A stretch of DNA of 15,053 nt from Glaciecola sp. UBA2563 (GTDB lineage: Bacteria; Pseudomonadota; Gammaproteobacteria; Enterobacterales; Alteromonadaceae), in the NCBI GenBank assembly GCA_002340325.1, contig DDLV01000136.1, forward strand, positions 1 to 15,053, read 5' to 3'. A model generated the notes under the pieces. The model made no database searches. It was not told the origin of the DNA and saw only the letters and a program-made list of their open reading frames with translations. Made by a program: the position numbers and the translations under genes. Below are positions 7,788 to 14,610 of the stretch, piece by piece. Each line of letters opens with the position of its first letter. Positions within the stretch are counted from its first letter, which is position 1.

Positions 7788-8513
7788 CTAGTTAAGTGCC
7801 ATCAGCATCTTTCTGCGAAGATAGGCAATTTGCGTTTGATGATTTAAATCTTTCGGACACGAGTCCTGACATCCCAATAGCGTCATGCAACCAAATACAC
7901 CATCTTCGTTACCAAGAACCTGATAAAAATCTTTGGATGTGCGTTTATCTCTGGGATCGAGTTCAAACTTACCGAGCTTTATCATACCCACGGCGCCAAT
8001 AAAATCCTCTTTCATCGCTTTTGTTGCACAAGCAGAGACACAACAACCGCACTCAATGCATCGATCAAGTTCATAGATTTGTTCAGCTAACGCAGGCTCC
8101 ATGCGTTCTTCCAACTTATCAATGCTAATGTTGTTTGCGTTCTCATCATGGATCCAGGATCCCACGCGCTCTGACAACGCCCGCATGAATTTACCGGTAT
8201 TGACTGATAAATCGCCAATTAATTCAAAGCCAGGTAAAGGATGCAGAGTGATTTCAGGTGTATCAAAGGTCGATGTTAGCGTTCGGCAAGCCAAGGTTGG
8301 CATGCCATTAATGACCATCGCACAGCTGCCACAGATACCAGCACGACAGACAAAATCAAACTTTAAATCGGGGGCCTGTTCAGCGCGTATTTTGTTAAGC
8401 GCAATGAAAATCGACATGCCCTCTGTTTCATTAAGTTCGAAACGCTGCATACGAGGCTTATCACCCTCGAGCTGAGGATCATAACGGAAGATATGAAAAA
8501 CAAGTTTACGCAT
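7788..8513 (-). CDS. frdB: Fumarate reductase iron-sulfur subunit
   Basis: Electron-transfer subunit linking haem b in the membrane to FAD in the catalytic subunit; 241 residues. All cluster ligands are present: [2Fe-2S] C56, C61, C64 and C76; [4Fe-4S] C152, C155, C158 and C219; [3Fe-4S] C162, C209 and C215. The sequence follows Wolinella succinogenes FrdB closely, for example in FDFVCRAGICGSC, ELDRCIECGCC, DGVFGCMTLLGC and IAYLRRKM. It is last in the frdCAB operon; its ATG overlaps the frdA stop by one base (TAATG), and AGGAG lies upstream. Succinate dehydrogenase activity cannot be excluded from sequence alone, but the operon type and FNR boxes favour fumarate reduction. Confidence 0.93.
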   Translation of the reverse strand: MRKLVFHIFRYDPQLEGDKPRMQRFELNETEGMSIFIALNKIRAEQAPDLKFDFVCRAGICGSCAMVINGMPTLACRTLTSTFDTPEITLHPLPGFELIGDLSVNTGKFMRALSERVGSWIHDENANNISIDKLEERMEPALAEQIYELDRCIECGCCVSACATKAMKEDFIGAVGMIKLGKFELDPRDKRTSKDFYQVLGNEDGVFGCMTLLGCQDSCPKDLNHQTQIAYLRRKMLMALN

Positions 8514-10471
8514 TAGTCTTCCACTCCTATTCGCTGATTTTTTTCTTGATAAATCTCAGGGATTTCAAAGGGCATCAGTTTGTGCTGACGCTCAGACCGG
8601 GACAAGTCTTCGGCAGAGGCATTGACTAAATCTACAGTTTCCAATCTTGTTTGTGTTTGCGGATGTTCCACAATTTGAGATTTCCCATAGCCTCTTGATC
8701 CGGGCGGCATCTCCATTTCATCTATGTTGAGCGGTTCGTAGGAAACATCGACGCTATCCTTTTTCCAGTAATAAAGTGAACGCTTGAGCCACTCTTTGTC
8801 GTTTCTTTCAGGGAAATCTTCTCTGCAATGTGCCCCCCTGCTTTCCGTACGGTTTAACGCGCCTTGAGCTGCACATATTGCCAGTTTAAGCATTTTCGGG
8901 ACGCGCAATGCTTCTTCCAGCTCTGGATTTGCATGACGTACTTTATTGCTAATGGCGATTTCTTTACTTTCTTCATATAACGCTTTTAATTCTTCAATCG
9001 CTTCTGTCAGCGGACCATTGGTGCGAAAGATACCGACTTTTTCAGACATGATGTGCTGCATTCTAGTCTTAATTGAAAGCGCATCTGTTCCGGTTTTTCT
9101 TTCCAGCAACTGGTCTATTTCTGTACATTGTGTTGCATAGAAGTGTTTGACTAGAGATGCGTTGATATCAACGTTTGATTGTTGGCAGTGTTCAACCACA
9201 TACTGCCCGACAATCATGCCCGCCACCACCGTCTCTGCCACACTGTTGCCGCCCAGCCGGTTAAAGCCGTGCAAATCCCAACAAGCTGCTTCACCGACTG
9301 CGAACAATCCTTTTAAACCGACACTTTCGCCACGAAAATCGGTGCGGATACCGCCCATTGAATAATGCTGAGTTGGGCGCACAGGAATGTAATCTACTGC
9401 AGGGTCAATACCTAAAAAGTGTTCACAGATGTCTTTGACTTCACGAAGGTTTTTATTGATGTGTTCTCGACCGAGAAGGGTGATATCCAACCACAAATGA
9501 TCGCCGTATTCCGACTTAACGCCTTTGCCTTTGCGAATATGTTCTGTCATTCGGCGAGACACAACATCGCGTGAAGCAAGCTCCGCCTTTTCGGGCTCAT
9601 AGTCAGGCATAAATCGATGGCCATCAGCATCTCTTAAAACACCGCCATCACCGCGACAACCTTCCGTTGTTAAAATACCTGCTGGTACTATTGCGGTGGG
9701 ATGAAACTGGATGGCTTCCATGTTTGCCAATGGTGTTTCACCCGTTTCCAATGCCATAGCTGCACCCACCCCATCACAAATAACAGCATTGGTTGAAATT
9801 TCATAAATGCGACCAAAGCCTCCAGTAGCGATGGTGGTAGCATTAGCGACAATAGCAAAGACTTCACCGGTGATTAAATCCCTGACGATGGCGCCTGTAC
9901 AGCGTTTGCCATCATGAATTAATTTCAGCGCCTGTTGCCTTTCAAGTACAGGGATTTCAAGTTCAATTGCTTTATTGTCCATCGCATTTAACATGCTATG
10001 TCCAGTGCCATCAGAGGTATAGCACGTGCGCCATTTCTTGGTACCGCCAAAATCTCGTGCAGTGATCAACCCGTGGCTTTCATTTGCTTCCGTTATGGTT
10101 TCAGTTTGTGCATTGACAATAACATCCCGCTTTCCCTTGTTAACGCGATTCCAAGGCACACCCCAAACAGAAAGTTCTCGCACCGCTTTAGGTGCAACAT
10201 GGCAAAACATCCGTGCCACTTTTTGATCACAACCCCAGTCACTGCCCCTTACCGTGTCTGCAAAGTGGACGTCTTCGTTGTCTCCCTGGCCTTTAAAAGA
10301 GGATGCCAGACTTGCTTGCATACCACCCTGTGCGGCAGCTGAATGCGAGCGCTTTGCTGGAACGAGTGATAAGACCAACACGTTCAACTTAGCTTTTTTA
10401 CACGCAATCGCCGTTCTTAAACCTGCTAAACCGCCACCTATGATCAAACTATCGGTATATTCAATTCTCAT
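8513..10471 (-). CDS. frdA: Fumarate reductase flavoprotein (catalytic) subunit
   Basis: Catalytic subunit that reduces fumarate to succinate at covalently bound FAD, on the cytoplasmic side; 652 residues (about 656 in W. succinogenes). The FAD-binding GGGLAG motif is at 12-17, and the flavin-linking histidine is H43 in RSHSAAAQGG. Active-site residues are H257 in QFHPT, R301 in ASRDVVSRRM (proton donor in the family), H369 in PTQHYSMGG, and R405 in HGFNRLGGNS. H43, H257, R301 and H369 carry the same numbers as in Wolinella FrdA. There is no twin-arginine signal, which argues against the exported methylmenaquinol:fumarate reductase type. It overlaps frdC by four bases (ATGA) and frdB by one. 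Confidence 0.95.
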   Translation of the reverse strand: MRIEYTDSLIIGGGLAGLRTAIACKKAKLNVLVLSLVPAKRSHSAAAQGGMQASLASSFKGQGDNEDVHFADTVRGSDWGCDQKVARMFCHVAPKAVRELSVWGVPWNRVNKGKRDVIVNAQTETITEANESHGLITARDFGGTKKWRTCYTSDGTGHSMLNAMDNKAIELEIPVLERQQALKLIHDGKRCTGAIVRDLITGEVFAIVANATTIATGGFGRIYEISTNAVICDGVGAAMALETGETPLANMEAIQFHPTAIVPAGILTTEGCRGDGGVLRDADGHRFMPDYEPEKAELASRDVVSRRMTEHIRKGKGVKSEYGDHLWLDITLLGREHINKNLREVKDICEHFLGIDPAVDYIPVRPTQHYSMGGIRTDFRGESVGLKGLFAVGEAACWDLHGFNRLGGNSVAETVVAGMIVGQYVVEHCQQSNVDINASLVKHFYATQCTEIDQLLERKTGTDALSIKTRMQHIMSEKVGIFRTNGPLTEAIEELKALYEESKEIAISNKVRHANPELEEALRVPKMLKLAICAAQGALNRTESRGAHCREDFPERNDKEWLKRSLYYWKKDSVDVSYEPLNIDEMEMPPGSRGYGKSQIVEHPQTQTRLETVDLVNASAEDLSRSERQHKLMPFEIPEIYQEKNQRIGVED

Positions 10472-11148
10472 TGTAAATCCATCCCAATCATGAAGTAGGT
10501 TACAAGTGCCGCAGTGCCCACGACAATAAACAATGCAGAAAGGACATTTTTGATCATGGCAAGCGTTGGTCTAACGTCGCGTAACGAGATAGAAAATACA
10601 TCCCACTTTAAAATTACCCTATACAAGCCGAACGCTGCATGTAATTCCGCCGCAATTAGCAGTGGCAAATACAGCAGCCAGAATCCTTGTTCATAGATCC
10701 TCAACGACGACTTGATTGGCCCGATGGTTTCGGGTTGCATTAGCATGACGAACAAATGAGGCGGAAGTAGAAACATAATGACAATGCCTGTCACTGCCTG
10801 AATCATCCAATATTTAGTATCTGAATGACGGACAGTCTGCATCTGTTGTCTTAGGCTTTTCCATTGCCGATAGTTGGTTGGCATCTTGCGGCAAGCGAGG
10901 ATAGTGTGCACAACAAACAAAGCGAAAATACTCGCTGCAATGACTGACACAATAAAGGGGTAACCGCTACCATCGGGAGTTAAAAATGCCCCTTCCATAG
11001 TTTTTGTGACCCACAACATAGCGTCATGGCCGATTAATATCGATGATACAAGAATCAAATGAACCCATAAGAATATCGCTAACAATGTACCTGTAAGGCT
11101 TTGCAGCGCATCTAATTGGGCTTGGCGGGGAATTCTCAGAATATACAT
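10468..11148 (-). CDS. frdC: Fumarate reductase di-haem cytochrome b subunit
   Basis: Membrane anchor and quinol-oxidising subunit, 226 residues with about five transmembrane helices (256 residues in W. succinogenes). The four axial haem histidines are visible: H30, H81, H131 and H170. Two glutamates important in Wolinella FrdC have counterparts: E52 (E66 there, quinol oxidation) and E168 in AAELHAAFGLYR (E180 there, the compensatory proton pathway). Further shared segments are MLWVTK, RKMPTNYRQW and QPETIGP. The N-terminus is shorter than in Wolinella. AAGGAA lies before the ATG. It is first in the operon and overlaps frdA by four bases, so the three subunits should be co-translated. A single large b subunit places the enzyme in the type B complex II group. 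Confidence 0.93.
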   Translation of the reverse strand: MYILRIPRQAQLDALQSLTGTLLAIFLWVHLILVSSILIGHDAMLWVTKTMEGAFLTPDGSGYPFIVSVIAASIFALFVVHTILACRKMPTNYRQWKSLRQQMQTVRHSDTKYWMIQAVTGIVIMFLLPPHLFVMLMQPETIGPIKSSLRIYEQGFWLLYLPLLIAAELHAAFGLYRVILKWDVFSISLRDVRPTLAMIKNVLSALFIVVGTAALVTYFMIGMDLQ

Positions 11149-11239
11149 TGTTGTTCCTTCACAAAATGACTGAAAATAAATCCGGAAAAATATTTGGCGA
11201 CTGTTAACTAGAAGCTAACAAAAGGAAGAGATTGCGTGC

Positions 11240-11253
11240 TTGATGTGCATCAA
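11240..11253. promoter_or_regulatory. FNR box, proximal to frdC
   Basis: TTGATGTGCATCAA matches the FNR/Anr consensus TTGAT-N4-ATCAA perfectly and is a full palindrome. It is centred 98 bases upstream of the frdC start. If it acts as a class II site at -41.5, transcription would start near 11205, with TAGCTT as a poor -10. CRP sites are related, but the T at the FNR-specific position favours FNR. Confidence 0.8.
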
Positions 11254-11288
11254 TGAAATTTTTGCGGCAAAAAGACTTGTTGCCTTAA

Positions 11289-11302
11289 TTGATTAGAATC
11301 AA
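11289..11302. promoter_or_regulatory. FNR box, distal
   Basis: TTGATTAGAATCAA is a second perfect TTGAT-N4-ATCAA site. Flanking bases extend the inverted repeat to AATTGATTAGAATCAATT (11287-11304). Its centre is 49 bases from the proximal box, which would put it near -90 relative to the predicted frd start. Confidence 0.78.
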
Positions 11303-11320
11303 TTATTCGTTAAAGGAGGT

Positions 11321-11349
11321 AAGTGCGCAGAAGGTCGTGCCGCGCACTT
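11321..11349 (-). terminator. Inverted repeat downstream of the coiled-coil gene, weak terminator
   Basis: AAGTGCGC (11321-11328) and GCGCACTT (11342-11349) form an eight-base-pair stem 18 bases past the stop of the minus-strand gene. The minus strand lacks a clear T run after it, so it is a weak or factor-dependent terminator at best. Confidence 0.4.
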
Positions 11350-11366
11350 TAAGGTGAGTGCTATTT

Positions 11367-12077
11367 CTATACGGTCTTTTTAACCAACTCGTCTACTAAT
11401 TGCTGTAGCTCATTAAGTTGTTGCAGCAGACTTGTATTACGTCTTTCAAGAAGAAGTATTTTTTCGTTGACGTCTCGCAATTGATCGTTTGATTGTTGCT
11501 GTGTTTGCAATAGCGCTTCTTGCTCGACTTTGCTAGCTAAAATATTGTTAGCAAGTTCACTGAGGTTATTGTTAAGGGAATCAATGCGGCCAACCAACTG
11601 TTGTCGTGCGCTGCTAGCATTTTGAATTTCTGTTTTCGAGTCGTCTGTATCAGATTTAACGCTGCTGACTTCATTGGTTAAATCCTTCAATTCTTTTTGA
11701 TTTCTGCGCCAAGCGCTCGCCCATAACTTGTCGATTTGTTCAAAATTGGCAGCCGCCTTTTCAGCGTTTTCACTGACTAACACTTGAAGAGAGGCCGTAG
11801 ATGAACCCATTTCTTCACCTGTCGCTGAAAGTCTGTCCTCAAGCGTTAATAACCTGTCTATGTTACTTGATATTGTTGTGTTCGCTTTTTGTAATTCCAT
11901 GTATAGATATCCTGCAGCGCCGGCCGCAACAAGACTGACTAATGCAAGAAAAATAACTAAACCATTATTACTTTTGACTACAGTTTGTGACTGTGTCCGG
12001 CGAGATGGCGAAGATATTCGTTCGCCAGCACTCATGTTAATGGGCGCAAAATCGCCGTTCTTTTTGTCATTTGACAT
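11367..12077 (-). CDS. Single-pass membrane protein with long coiled coil, function unknown
   Basis: I do not recognise a named family. The 236-residue product has a polar, basic N-terminus of about 38 residues, one transmembrane helix (about 39-61, GLVIFLALVSLVAAGAAGYLYM), and then a long, nearly continuous coiled coil to residue 236, rich in Q, E, N, L and S. The single helix with a basic N-terminal side suggests an inner-membrane anchor with the coiled coil in the periplasm. The ATG at 12077 has only a weak ribosome binding site. The start lies 28 bases from the tmRNA-end repeat at 12106, so before the island inserted this gene sat immediately downstream of ssrA. Cell-envelope or division-associated roles are possible, but nothing in the sequence decides. 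Confidence 0.8.
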   Translation of the reverse strand: MSNDKKNGDFAPINMSAGERISSPSRRTQSQTVVKSNNGLVIFLALVSLVAAGAAGYLYMELQKANTTISSNIDRLLTLEDRLSATGEEMGSSTASLQVLVSENAEKAAANFEQIDKLWASAWRRNQKELKDLTNEVSSVKSDTDDSKTEIQNASSARQQLVGRIDSLNNNLSELANNILASKVEQEALLQTQQQSNDQLRDVNEKILLLERRNTSLLQQLNELQQLVDELVKKTV

Positions 12078-12105
12078 TGATTATTTACCAATAAAATTTA
12101 AAAAG

Positions 12106-12123
12106 TGGTGGAGCTGGCGGGAG
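12106..12123. repeat. Distal attachment-site copy (tmRNA 3'-end remnant)
   Basis: TGGTGGAGCTGGCGGGAG is identical, in the same orientation, to the last 18 bases of ssrA at 14593-14610. The flanks differ on both sides. A remnant of a tmRNA 3' end at the far side of foreign DNA is the usual footprint of integration into ssrA. Confidence 0.85.
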
Positions 12124-12250
12124 CGTTATAAGTCAATATTCCCGTGGCCTGTAGGGCAGTTTGTAAAACCTGTCCCCATTCCAGTCCCACATAAGTTTCA
12201 GGTTGGGATGATACTCGAAAGTATAGTTTATTAAAATATAAAATGAGGAA

Positions 12251-13285
12251 TTATGATAGTCGTAATCCTATTTTGTGCTTTTTGAACAATTCCACACACG
12301 TTAATTCTTCTGTCACTACATTAATTTCTAAGTCTCTGTCATATTTCGGGTGATTTTCATAGATATCATAAATATTTTCTTCTATTTGACCCAAGTCAGC
12401 CGATGAGATACCGAGTGTCGTCGCATATATGTTGATTTTGTCATGCGCTCCGTAACAACTTTTAAAAAACTTCATGTTCGTATCATGAAACGCAAAACCT
12501 AAAAACACCAATTTGGTACATTCAGAAAGCGCGTCTGTTATATCTTCTCTAACATCAACATCTTTCTCTTCTGTGAATGTTCTAATTCCATCTATTTTCT
12601 GAGGGGATTCAGAGATATCAATAAAACCGTAATCTTCATCACCGCCGAATTCACCTAAAGAGCCATACGGCCTATGGATTGACAATTTTTTAATCACGTC
12701 TAGCGCTTCATGTTTCGAAACACCATAATGAACTTGAATCCCAACAAAAAGAAATTTTTCTAAGCACCTATCGTAATTGAAGACAACGAATTCCACCTCG
12801 TTGATTAATGCTCTTTTAAATTCTTGAAATCGCCGATTTACCGACACCGTTTTGAAAAACTCTAAATACCATGTGTTTTCTAACCGATCGTTAAGTTGGC
12901 TTTTGCCAATATTGAATAATTTACTTCTTTCCTCACTTTGCGATATTCGATCAATGATTGCTGCTTTCCCAAGCATTTTTATATTGTTACTGTCGCGGTG
13001 GCAGTTGATATAGTTGTCGATACTATCTGAGAGGGGCAAAGCGTTCGCAATTTGGTTTGCGTCTGTTACAAGCGAGTCAGAATCTTTGGCATTATCTTTA
13101 ATCCTCTTAATTATGAATGATGCAATATGCCGATCTCCCTCAATATGCTGGTTTTGAGATTCGTCCAGCTTAATTCTTAAATGTGGAGATATGTCTTTTT
13201 TTAGTTTTTCTCCAGATGGAAGTCCTATTTCGCAACTCGCGCCAGCGCCTAAAATGTACATGGTTTTCTTTCTTGTAGAAGGCAA
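12251..13285 (-). CDS. SIR2-like domain protein, candidate anti-phage NAD-acting effector
   Basis: 344 residues with a SIR2-type Rossmann fold signature and no second domain that I recognise. Motifs are ILGAGASCEIGLPSG (11-25, dinucleotide binding), a DSIDNYI segment (87-93), VVFNYDRCLEKFL (167-179, including the FNYD motif typical of bacterial SIR2-like defence proteins), IHRPYGSLG (203-211, where sirtuins have the catalytic histidine-glycine), and LVFLGFAFHDTN (259-270). Related domains in Thoeris ThsA, DSR and Avs systems degrade NAD to stop phage growth. That activity is inferred here. The TTG start at 13285 has GGAG seven bases upstream; the ATG at 13261, eight codons in, is an alternative. 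It is divergent from the AbiC-like gene across a 151-base gap. Confidence 0.8.
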   Translation of the reverse strand: MPSTRKKTMYILGAGASCEIGLPSGEKLKKDISPHLRIKLDESQNQHIEGDRHIASFIIKRIKDNAKDSDSLVTDANQIANALPLSDSIDNYINCHRDSNNIKMLGKAAIIDRISQSEERSKLFNIGKSQLNDRLENTWYLEFFKTVSVNRRFQEFKRALINEVEFVVFNYDRCLEKFLFVGIQVHYGVSKHEALDVIKKLSIHRPYGSLGEFGGDEDYGFIDISESPQKIDGIRTFTEEKDVDVREDITDALSECTKLVFLGFAFHDTNMKFFKSCYGAHDKINIYATTLGISSADLGQIEENIYDIYENHPKYDRDLEINVVTEELTCVELFKKHKIGLRLS

Positions 13286-13315
13286 TTCGTCGCTCCAGAT
13301 TGGCAGGTAACTGAT

Positions 13316-13343
13316 ATTATAAAGTCGTTGAAAACTTCAGAAA
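13316..13343 (-). promoter_or_regulatory. Candidate promoter of the SIR2-like gene
   Basis: On the minus strand a perfect -10 TATAAT (13321-13316) lies 16 bases after a weak -35 TTTCTG (13343-13338). The predicted start near 13309 gives a short leader that includes the GGAG ribosome binding site. Confidence 0.4.
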
Positions 13344-13357
13344 GCATCCATTACATA
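13328..13357 (+). promoter_or_regulatory. Candidate promoter of the AbiC-like gene
   Basis: TTGAAA (13328-13333) and TACATA (13352-13357) are 18 bases apart on the plus strand; a TATGAT at 13361 is another possible -10. It overlaps the -35 of the divergent gene, so the two promoters could compete or share a regulator. Confidence 0.3.
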
Positions 13358-13436
13358 TTGTATGATTGTAAGCAATAAGCCAAGCAAAAACACGCGAACA
13401 AGTCTTACGGATAACATTTTTAATAGGGAACAGACA

Positions 13437-14285
13437 ATGACAGATAGCGACGAAAATACCCGTTCTGGTTTACCATGGTGGCTAATTGGTTTAGTTTCTA
13501 TATGCGTTTTGGTCGCCTGTGCTGCCTTGGCAATGTACTTTTTGACCTTTGGTTACAACGTATCAACGAGACAAGAGATATGGGCGCAATTCGGTGATTA
13601 CGTTGGTGGAATACTCAATCCTATTTTTGCGTTTGTAGCGCTTATTGCCTTGCTATACACAATCGTCATTCAGAGTAGGGAGCTTCGCCATTCAGCGGAG
13701 CAATTACAAAAGTCAGCAGACGCGTTGCGAAATCAAAATAAAGTGCTTGAACTACAAAACTTTGAAGCGACGTTTTTTCAACTGCTTCGATTATACAACG
13801 ATATAGTAGCGGAGCTACAAATCCATTTGGATATAACATTGTCACTCAAATTTTTCGAGGAGGAAGATAAAATTTATGAAAACCGTGAGTGTGTCAGAGT
13901 GCTATATTTGATCCTCAACGAAGAATATTTATCCATATTACAAAGAGGTGACAATGTTGAGGGTACCCAAGCGGCCATTGATTTATTATACCAAAAATTC
14001 CATTCCAAATATGGTCACTTAATTGGGCATTATTTCAGAACACTATATAACGTGATTAAATTTATTGATAAAAGTAATATTGAAAATGAACAAAAATATA
14101 CTTATACAAAATTGCTTCGTGCTCAGTTATCAAAATATGAACTGGCGTTGCTGCTCTACAATTGTCTAAGTGTTACTGGAAAAGAAAAGATGCGGCCTTT
14201 GGTAAAAAAATACGACATTTTGAAACATATAGAGGATGAAGTTCTGTCGAGGGACTATGATAAGGAGTTAATGAACCGGGCATAA
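13437..14285 (+). CDS. Putative phage abortive infection membrane protein, AbiC-like
   Basis: 282 residues from the ATG at 13437, chosen because AGGGA lies just upstream; an in-frame ATG at 13362 has no ribosome binding site. There are two transmembrane helices (about 13-37 and 52-79), a short coiled coil (about 80-108), and a cytoplasmic helical domain. The pattern matches the putative AbiC family (Pfam putAbiC): FGDYVGGILNPIFAFVALIALL at 52-73 (split as FGDYVGGILNP and IFAFVALIALL), NFEATFFQLLRLYNDIV at 108-124, GHYFRTLYNVIKFID at 197-211, and LLRAQLSKYELALLLYN at 226-242. Members are linked to abortive infection against phages; the mechanism is not established. It is divergent from a SIR2-like gene within the ssrA island, which strengthens a defence role. 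The C-terminus appears complete. Confidence 0.83.
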   Translation: MTDSDENTRSGLPWWLIGLVSICVLVACAALAMYFLTFGYNVSTRQEIWAQFGDYVGGILNPIFAFVALIALLYTIVIQSRELRHSAEQLQKSADALRNQNKVLELQNFEATFFQLLRLYNDIVAELQIHLDITLSLKFFEEEDKIYENRECVRVLYLILNEEYLSILQRGDNVEGTQAAIDLLYQKFHSKYGHLIGHYFRTLYNVIKFIDKSNIENEQKYTYTKLLRAQLSKYELALLLYNCLSVTGKEKMRPLVKKYDILKHIEDEVLSRDYDKELMNRA

Positions 14286-14344
14286 TTGAATCAAGTATCT
14301 CAGCGGATAACCGGTCGTTTTAAATAAAAATTTAAGCATGTCAC

Positions 14345-14533
14345 TTAGTCCAGTTCTATCTCCGCAGATTCCGTCAACGCTTGCCGAATCTCTTCATCGA
14401 TTAAGCGTTGGACATCATTTTCATTATCAAGTGAGACGACATGAAGCGCAAAGCGCTTGGCAACCAATAACATGCGCGATGAGTTCGCAATTAATTGGGC
14501 GAAGAAAGCGAAAATAAAAACAATAAAAAATGA
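14345..14533 (-). pseudogene. Probable C-terminal gene remnant
   Basis: A minus-strand frame opens after a TAA at 14536-14534 and closes at 14345, with no ATG, GTG or TTG before the ATG at 14473. It starts with a hydrophobic run (FFIVFIFAFFAQLIA) and continues into a protein-like acidic tail, LDNENDVQRLIDEEIRQALT, ending ESAEIELD. From the ATG it would be a 42-residue peptide without a ribosome binding site. It reads like the end of a membrane protein whose start is lost, possibly by deletion when the island shrank. I do not recognise the family, and a real small protein cannot be excluded. Confidence 0.35.
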
Positions 14534-14545
14534 TTAAAATCATTT
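14511..14545 (-). terminator. Candidate ssrA terminator supplied by the island
   Basis: AAATGATT (14528-14535) and AATCATTT (14538-14545) form an AT-rich palindrome. On the minus strand a T-rich run (TTTTTTATTGTTTTTATTTT) follows. It lies about 48 bases beyond the tmRNA 3' end. The stem is weak, so activity is uncertain. Confidence 0.4.
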
Positions 14546-14592
14546 GTTTATGCAGGTGTTTCTTACATTCGGAATAAATCCGAATCACAAAA

Positions 14593-14610
14593 TGGTGGAG
14601 CTGGCGGGAG
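14593..14610. repeat. Proximal attachment-site copy (3' end of ssrA)
   Basis: TGGTGGAGCTGGCGGGAG forms the last 18 bases of tmRNA (read on the minus strand) and is repeated exactly at 12106-12123. Because the insertion regenerates the RNA's 3' end, ssrA remains functional. Confidence 0.85.

Larger units (their letters stand above)
14286..14592. other. Island end between the AbiC-like gene and ssrA
   Basis: This 307-base stretch contains a gene remnant on the minus strand (14345-14533), a hairpin ATTCGGA/TCCGAAT (14567-14573 with 14579-14585) just past the tmRNA end, and an AT-rich palindrome (14528-14545). No complete gene or recombinase is present. Confidence 0.5.
12106..14610. mobile_element. 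Integrase-less genomic island at ssrA with candidate defence genes
   Basis: The segment is bounded by 18-bp direct repeats, one of which is the tmRNA 3' end. Repeat-to-repeat distance is 2487 bases. It holds two divergent genes related to anti-phage families and a short gene remnant, and its non-coding parts are visibly AT-rich. No recombinase gene lies inside, so it is either a remnant that lost its integrase or a passenger moved in trans. The boundaries follow from the repeats; the history is inference. Confidence 0.75.

Noticed and set aside
12130..12250. Small inverted repeats (GGGCAG/CTGTCCC and ATACT-CGAA-AGTAT) near the left island end, considered as recombinase arm sites or a terminator
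   Set aside because: The stems are short or bulged, there is no T run, and no integrase is known whose sites could be matched.
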